NCBI GenBank assembly: GCA_017380995.1
Contig: JAFOCY010000218.1
Coordinates: forward strand, 1-18,489
DNA from: Oscillibacter sp.
Lineage (GTDB): Bacteria; Bacillota; Clostridia; Oscillospirales; Oscillospiraceae
Reading direction: 5' to 3'
Length of the DNA stretch: 18,489 nucleotides
The number at the start of each line of letters is the position of its first letter. Position 1 is the first letter of the stretch. Of this stretch, positions 15,400 to 18,489 are shown piece by piece. The notes under the pieces were generated by a model that had not been told where the DNA came from, searched no databases, and saw only the letters and a list, made by a program, of their open reading frames with translations. A program made the translations under genes and the position numbers.

Positions 15400-15471
15400 G
15401 TCTCGACCCCTTGTGAAAATCCACAAAAATGAGGGTGTGCTTCAAGAACCCCTCTCCGGATCGGGTGCTGC

Positions 15472-15505
15472 GGGGAAGAGGAGGGGCAGGGGGCAGATAT
15501 GGGGG
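15472..15505 (+). other. Potential intramolecular G-quadruplex
   Basis: Four runs of at least four G (15472-15475, 15483-15486, 15489-15493, 15501-15505) are separated by loops of 7, 2 and 7 nt, fitting the G3+N1-7 pattern on the plus strand. Three GGGGCAG units (15483-15489, 15490-15496, 15502-15508) make up most of it. It lies 73 nt after the membrane-protein stop codon and would be in that transcript's 3' UTR. Confidence 0.5.
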
Positions 15506-15515
15506 CAGTGCTTTG

Positions 15516-15532
15516 TATCTGGCTACCAGATA
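15516..15532. repeat. Perfect inverted repeat (hairpin)
   Basis: TATCTGG-CTA-CCAGATA is a perfect 7-bp stem with a 3-nt loop just after the G-rich stretch. What follows (TTCCCTTTG) is not a good U-tract, so it is either a weak terminator or a protein-binding palindrome. Confidence 0.5.
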
Positions 15533-15551
15533 TTCCCTTTGAAATGATGGT

Positions 15552-15570
15552 TGATGACCTCCTGATGACC
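15552..15570 (+). repeat. Tandem TGATGACC repeat with 11-bp pitch
   Basis: TGATGACC occurs at 15552-15559 and 15563-15570, separated by TCC, giving an 11-bp centre-to-centre pitch, about one helical turn. Chance is possible for an 8-mer. Confidence 0.35.
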
Positions 15571-15583
15571 CCCGTTTCTGGTG

Positions 15584-15607
15584 TTTACATAATGCGATTT
15601 ACATAAT
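15584..15607 (+). repeat. Direct repeat TTTACATAAT upstream of spoIIM
   Basis: Two exact 10-bp copies (15584-15593 and 15598-15607) are separated by GCGA. The same TTTAC core recurs at 15637-15641 (facing an inverted GTAAA at 15643-15647) and at 15694-15698. The cluster brackets the spoIIM promoter, as operator sites would. Confidence 0.5.
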
Positions 15608-15651
15608 ATTTGGGCATAACTGACAAAAAACCTTTTTTTACGGTAAACAGC

Positions 15652-15680
15652 TTGCCAAAATTGGAAAATTCCACTATATT
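15652..15680 (+). promoter_or_regulatory. Candidate promoter of spoIIM-xerD
   Basis: -35 TTGCCA (15652-15657), a 17-nt spacer and -10 TATATT (15675-15680) fit sigma-A. The spacer contains the inverted repeat TGGAA-AA-TTCCA (15662-15673). SpoIIM is sigma-E-controlled in B. subtilis, but I could not find a convincing sigma-E promoter here. The leader would be about 70 nt. Confidence 0.55.
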
Positions 15681-15743
15681 AAAGGGGAACAAGTTTACGT
15701 TAACCGCATCATAAGGAACAGTCTGTAGGCATAAGCTGTCTAT

Positions 15744-15750
15744 GGAGGTG
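15744..15750 (+). promoter_or_regulatory. SD that fixes the spoIIM start at TTG
   Basis: GGAGGTG (15744-15750), part of a near-perfect anti-SD complement, lies 6 nt before the TTG at 15757. The in-frame ATG at 15742 overlaps this SD and has none of its own, so the TTG is the likelier start. Confidence 0.7.
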
Positions 15751-15756
15751 AGGCGG

Positions 15757-16368
15757 TTGACAGTCCAACGGCGGCGCGGAAGCCCGGAGTTGCCGCGCTT
15801 GATATTTTTAGCAGTATTTTTCCTGCTGGGTCTTGTTTTCGGACAGGCCATAGCCCTTCGTGTACCGCGGGAGATTTTGGCGGAGTTGAAAGCGTACTTG
15901 GGCGAGTTTCTTTGCCTGGAGCATTTGGCCGTATCGGAGACGGTACTGTCTACGTTGCTGCTCTACTTCCGGTATCCGTTGTTGGCTTTTTTATTGGGGT
16001 TTGCCTCTATCGGTGTGATTTTCTTACCGTTGACAGGGCTTGCCTTTGGTTTTTTTCTTTCCTTTTCCGTTAGCTGTTTTACGACGATTTTTGGGAGAAA
16101 CGGCGTATTGCTGGCATTGGCATTGTTTGGTTTTCGCTGCGCGGTCACCATACCGGCCTTTTTCCTTCTGGCGGTCCCGTCTTTAAATGCTTCGGGAACG
16201 TTGGCGGGGATCGGAAAAAAGGGGCGGCGGGCGATGCCGGTGGTCTATGGGAAGGAATGCTGGCTTCGTTTGGCGGTGGTCTGCGGCGTGCTTTTCGCTG
16301 GTGCGTTGGTGGATTTGATGATCTCGCCTTACTTATTGGATTTTGTGCTCAGGCGCATTTTGAACTGA
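15757..16368 (+). CDS. spoIIM: Stage II sporulation protein M
   Basis: SpoIIM is the membrane scaffold of the SpoIID-SpoIIM-SpoIIP machine that remodels peptidoglycan during forespore engulfment. The product (203 residues from the TTG start; B. subtilis about 214) has a basic N-terminus, then the family-typical first helix FFLLGLVFGQAIAL. It has about five membrane segments in all, with LAFLLGFASIGVIFLPLTGLAFGFFLSF in the centre and LDLIISPYL-like LMISPYLLDFVL at the C-terminus. The neighbour xerD supports the call: B. subtilis has spoIIM close to ripX/xerD. The gene stands alone at its 5' side with a promoter about 80 nt upstream. Similarity is by recognition; the protein is less conserved than its neighbours. 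Confidence 0.82.
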   Translation: MTVQRRRGSPELPRLIFLAVFFLLGLVFGQAIALRVPREILAELKAYLGEFLCLEHLAVSETVLSTLLLYFRYPLLAFLLGFASIGVIFLPLTGLAFGFFLSFSVSCFTTIFGRNGVLLALALFGFRCAVTIPAFFLLAVPSLNASGTLAGIGKKGRRAMPVVYGKECWLRLAVVCGVLFAGALVDLMISPYLLDFVLRRILN

Positions 16369-16391
16369 GAAAGAGAGAGGGAGTGGAGTTT

Positions 16392-17279
16392 TTGACAAGT
16401 GGTGATATTGCGCGCTTTGGCGCCTATCTTGCAGAGGAAAAAGGCTCCTCTCAAAATACCATTTCCTCATATTTACGGGATGTGACCCAGTTTGCGGAGT
16501 ACCTGCATTCCAGTAAGGATTGCTCTCTTCGTGAGGCGGACAGCGAAATGGTTCAGGATTACATGAACTATACGCAAAATCACGGAAAGTCTGCTGCGTC
16601 TGTGACACGGTTTCTGGCTTCTGTAAAGGCTTTTTATAATTTCCTGATCTCCGGCGGCGTGGTTGCGGACAATCCCGCCAAGGGGCTTTCTGCCGGCAAG
16701 GTGGAGCGCAAGTATCCCGAGATCCTGACCAGCAGGGAAGTGGAGCTGTTTCTGGACCAGCCCCATTGTGTGGATGATAAGGGATTCCGGGACCGGGCGA
16801 TGCTGGAGCTTCTTTATGCAACCGGTATCCGGGTCAGTGAACTGATTTCTTTGAACATTGATGATGTAAATCTGGCTGCAGGATATATCCGCTGTACCAG
16901 CAAGGGGAAGGAACGCATCATCCCCCTGTATGCGACGGCAGTCAAGGCGCTGCAGGACTATATCCGGGGTGTCCGTCCCGGCTTGATCGCCTCTGGGGAG
17001 GAAACGGCCCTCTTCGTGAATATGAATGGCGAGCGTATGAGCCGACAGGGTTTTTGGAAGATTATCAAATATTACCAGGAGAAGGCGGGGATCCAGAAGG
17101 ATATCACTCCTCATACTCTGCGCCATTCTTTTGCGGTACATCTGTTGGAAAACGGCGCGGATCTTCGTTCCATCCAGGAGATGCTGGGCCATGCGGATAT
17201 TTCTTCGACCCAGATCTATACCCATGTAGTCAAGCGTCAGCTGAAGGATGTTTACCGGAAGGCCCATCCCAGAGCGTAA
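16392..17279 (+). CDS. xerD: Tyrosine recombinase XerD
   Basis: It resolves chromosome dimers at dif together with XerC or a partner. All catalytic residues of the family are visible: Arg147 (ATGIRVSEL), Lys171 (TSKGKERIIPL), His241 and Arg244 (HTLRH), His267 (LGHADISST) and Tyr276 (IYTHV). The N-terminal SAM-like DNA-binding domain covers about 1-90 (EEKGSSQNTISSYLRDV). I start it at the TTG at 16392: GGGAG lies 8 nt upstream, and the resulting 295 residues match the usual length (B. subtilis 296). A GTG at 16383 would add three residues; an ATG at 16257 would sit deep inside spoIIM. It follows spoIIM by 23 nt, so they are probably cotranscribed. Confidence 0.93.
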   Translation: MTSGDIARFGAYLAEEKGSSQNTISSYLRDVTQFAEYLHSSKDCSLREADSEMVQDYMNYTQNHGKSAASVTRFLASVKAFYNFLISGGVVADNPAKGLSAGKVERKYPEILTSREVELFLDQPHCVDDKGFRDRAMLELLYATGIRVSELISLNIDDVNLAAGYIRCTSKGKERIIPLYATAVKALQDYIRGVRPGLIASGEETALFVNMNGERMSRQGFWKIIKYYQEKAGIQKDITPHTLRHSFAVHLLENGADLRSIQEMLGHADISSTQIYTHVVKRQLKDVYRKAHPRA

Positions 17280-17286
17280 GATTATG

Positions 17287-17325
17287 ATAAGCACGGCGTG
17301 AGCCGTGCTTATTTTTATATTTTTT
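17287..17325 (+). terminator. Intrinsic terminator after xerD
   Basis: An 11-bp perfect stem (17287-17297 ATAAGCACGGC with 17302-17312) closes the loop GTGA, followed by a T-rich tail (17312-17325). It ends the spoIIM-xerD unit 8 nt after the xerD stop. Confidence 0.92.
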
Positions 17326-17349
17326 GAAAACCGGGAAACAAAATGCGGC
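17325..17349 (+). promoter_or_regulatory. Possible ECF-type promoter for the sigma factor gene
   Basis: TGAAAA (17325-17330) followed after 15 nt by CGGC (17346-17349) loosely resembles the TGAAAC/CGTC pattern of Gram-positive ECF sigma factors. No good sigma-A promoter is visible between the xerD terminator and the SD. Autoregulation would be usual for such genes, but the match is weak. Confidence 0.25.
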
Positions 17350-17387
17350 TTAGCAGACTCTAATCAATAAAGAAAGGAGGGATGCAC

Positions 17388-17861
17388 ATGGGTCGGGAGG
17401 AATTTGCGGAGCGTGTCCTGGCGGTCCGGAACCGGCTTTACCGGGCAGCCTATTTGTATCTGGGCAGCGAGGCAGACGCGCTGGAAGCTGTGGATGAAGC
17501 GGTATACCAGGCTTTTCGGAACTTGAAAAAGCTCCGGGAACCGCAGTTTTTTGAGACCTGGCTTACCCGCATCCTCATCAACCAGTGCAACAAGGAACTG
17601 CGCCGCCGGCGGCGGTTTGCCCGTGTGGAGGAACTGCCGGAAACGATCGCGGCAGAACATTTTGACCACTTGCCATTGAAAGAGGCGATACAGCGTCTCC
17701 CGGAGGAATTGCGCAGTGTGATCATTCTGCGGTACTTTGCGGATTACACACAGGCGGAAACCGCGGATACTTTGGGCATCCCTCAGGGGACAGTGGCCAC
17801 CCGGCAGCGCCGGGCCCTGCAGCTATTGAGATTAGAGCTTGGAGAGGAGGCGAACATATGA
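17388..17861 (+). CDS. ECF-subfamily RNA polymerase sigma-70 factor
   Basis: The 157-residue protein has only regions 2 and 4 of sigma-70. Region 2 covers about residues 8-75 (LYRAAYLYLGSEADALEAVDEAVYQAFRNL, then FETWLTRILINQCNKELRRRRR). Region 4 covers about 95-152 (IQRLPEELRSVIILRYFADYTQAETADTLGIPQGTVATRQRRAL), a clear HTH that reads the -35 element. The start is the ATG at 17388 with AGGAGG 7 nt upstream; the in-frame ATG at 17382 is too close to that SD. Its stop overlaps the next gene by 4 nt (ATGA), as for sigma/anti-sigma pairs. The regulon and inducing signal cannot be read from the sequence. Confidence 0.92.
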   Translation: MGREEFAERVLAVRNRLYRAAYLYLGSEADALEAVDEAVYQAFRNLKKLREPQFFETWLTRILINQCNKELRRRRRFARVEELPETIAAEHFDHLPLKEAIQRLPEELRSVIILRYFADYTQAETADTLGIPQGTVATRQRRALQLLRLELGEEANI

Positions 17862-18489
17862 ACCGCAGCGAAGAATACGCAGCCTTGATAAGTCAGCTTG
17901 ATGCGATTCCAAATGAGCTTGAAACAACTGTGGAACGCGCAATGAAAAGGGAAAAAACTTTACGATTCAAACGGTTTTGCTGCCGCCCTGCCGTGAGCCT
18001 TGCCGCCTGCTTTGCCGCCTTTGTAATGCTGGTGAATGTGTTTCCTACCTTTGCCAAAGCCTGCGAAGATATCCCTGTGATCGGTGACCTTGCAAAGGCG
18101 GTGACCTGGTCGCCTTCCCTCACCGCGGCGGTAGAGAACGAGTATGTCCAGCCCATTGGAAAGTCTCAGACGGTGAATGGCATCACCGCTACCATCCAGT
18201 ACTTGATCGTGGACCAGAAGCAGGTGAATATCTTCTTTACCTTGGATGGCGAGTATGAGAATCTCACCGGCGAGCAGCCGGATTTCATCCCGGAGCAAAA
18301 ATGCAGCCGCTCTGTCAATAATTTTAATGAACCGCCCGGATCGCTTTTGCGCTATACCTTGAATTATGGCGATGAGGATGTTCCGAGCAGCTTTACCATG
18401 ACCTTTGGCGTTACTACCTATGAGGAGACGGACTTTGAGGAACGTCCTCCCGAGCAGAGCTGGGAGGACGAGATGCTCCAGCCCAATGA
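17858..18489 (+). CDS. DUF4179-like membrane anti-sigma factor (partial, runs off right edge)
   Basis: The frame is open for 210 codons to the window end with no stop; the TGA at 18487-18489 is out of frame. Layout: a cytoplasmic N-terminus of about 43 residues (MNRSEEYAALISQLD, then a basic stretch around 30-43), one transmembrane helix (about 44-62, SLAACFAAFVMLVNVF), then an outer domain starting with PTFAKACEDIPVIGDLAKAV and VENEYVQPIG. These resemble DUF4179-domain proteins of Clostridia as I remember them. Overlap with the sigma gene implies it binds and holds that sigma factor at the membrane. The SD is GAGAGGAGG upstream in the sigma gene. Release could involve a site-2 protease such as the RseP encoded here; that is inference. 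Confidence 0.82.
   Translation, partial: MNRSEEYAALISQLDAIPNELETTVERAMKREKTLRFKRFCCRPAVSLAACFAAFVMLVNVFPTFAKACEDIPVIGDLAKAVTWSPSLTAAVENEYVQPIGKSQTVNGITATIQYLIVDQKQVNIFFTLDGEYENLTGEQPDFIPEQKCSRSVNNFNEPPGSLLRYTLNYGDEDVPSSFTMTFGVTTYEETDFEERPPEQSWEDEMLQPN

Larger units (their letters stand above)
15400..15756. other. Gene-free 357-nt gap between the membrane-protein gene and spoIIM
   Basis: I see no credible gene here. The left part is G-rich with a potential G-quadruplex and a perfect 7-bp hairpin. The middle has short direct repeats. The right part is AT-rich with TTTAC motifs and the spoIIM promoter. A 37-codon ORF at 15429-15542 has no SD and an Arg/Gly-rich, non-protein-like composition. 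No classical terminator with a U-tract closes the upstream gene. Confidence 0.7.

Noticed and set aside
15411..15426. TTGTG-AAAATC-CACAA hairpin after the TIGR04086-like gene, considered as a terminator
   Set aside because: Only 5 bp, AT-rich, and not followed by a U-tract.
15429..15542. 37-codon ORF in the gap, considered as a possible SCIFF or small peptide gene
   Set aside because: Only one cysteine, no SD, Arg/Gly-rich because it reads through the G-runs; not like SCIFF.
15585..15851. 88-codon minus-strand ORF before and under spoIIM
   Set aside because: It starts inside spoIIM on the opposite strand, has no SD, and covers the promoter region; best explained as chance in AT-rich sequence.
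16257..16391. Upstream ATG start for xerD inside spoIIM
   Set aside because: It would add 45 residues with no similarity to XerD N-termini and overlap most of the spoIIM C-terminus; the TTG at 16392 fits SD and length.

Overview
The window looks like a chromosomal, mostly housekeeping segment of a spore-forming member of the Clostridia, probably Oscillospiraceae/Ruminococcaceae-like. By eye it has moderately high GC and strong Shine-Dalgarno (SD) sites. The reasons for this placement are: the Firmicutes order pyrH-frr-uppS-cdsA-dxr-rseP-ispG-polC, a Gram-positive type PolC, a tgt-yajC pair followed by a small membrane protein typical of Clostridia, spoIIM next to xerD, and an ECF sigma/DUF4179 anti-sigma pair. 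I see no tRNA, rRNA, CRISPR array, transposase or phage gene.

Left edge (1-1753): the tail of an unidentified plus-strand gene ends at 63 and faces, across a bidirectional terminator, a minus-strand gene (97-1563). That gene encodes a membrane-anchored Xre-type regulator: an N-terminal HTH, one transmembrane helix and a roughly 390-residue extracytoplasmic part with six cysteines. It is the least explained protein in the window. Its SD can fold into a hairpin with the bases just before its start codon.

Core operon (1754-11932): pyrH, frr, uppS, cdsA, dxr, rseP, ispG and polC lie on one strand with tiny gaps or 1-4 nt overlaps, closed by a strong bidirectional terminator at 11936-11967. The set joins UMP phosphorylation, ribosome recycling, MEP-pathway isoprenoid synthesis (Dxr, IspG) feeding UppS for the undecaprenyl carrier lipid, CDP-diacylglycerol synthesis, a site-2 protease and the replicative polymerase.

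Middle (11970-15399): a minus-strand BaiN/HI0933-type flavoprotein and the plus-strand tgt gene are driven by back-to-back consensus promoters in a 127-bp gap. Next come yajC with its own promoter and a four-helix membrane protein (TIGR04086-like). The SD of this last gene lies in the 3' arm of an intrinsic terminator hairpin whose U-tract abuts its ATG.

Gap 15400-15756 (357 nt) holds no credible gene. It contains a potential G-quadruplex, a perfect short hairpin, two sets of short direct repeats, several TTTAC half-sites and a sigma-A-like promoter.

Right part (15757-18489): spoIIM (forespore engulfment) and xerD (chromosome dimer resolution) form a pair, both probably starting at TTG, ended by a terminator at 17287-17325. 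Then an ECF sigma factor overlaps by 4 nt the gene for its likely membrane anti-sigma factor (DUF4179-like), which runs off the right edge.

I found no clear new multi-gene system. The most promising leads are the HTH-TM receptor, the terminator/SD switch before the TIGR04086-like gene, and the structured gap before spoIIM.
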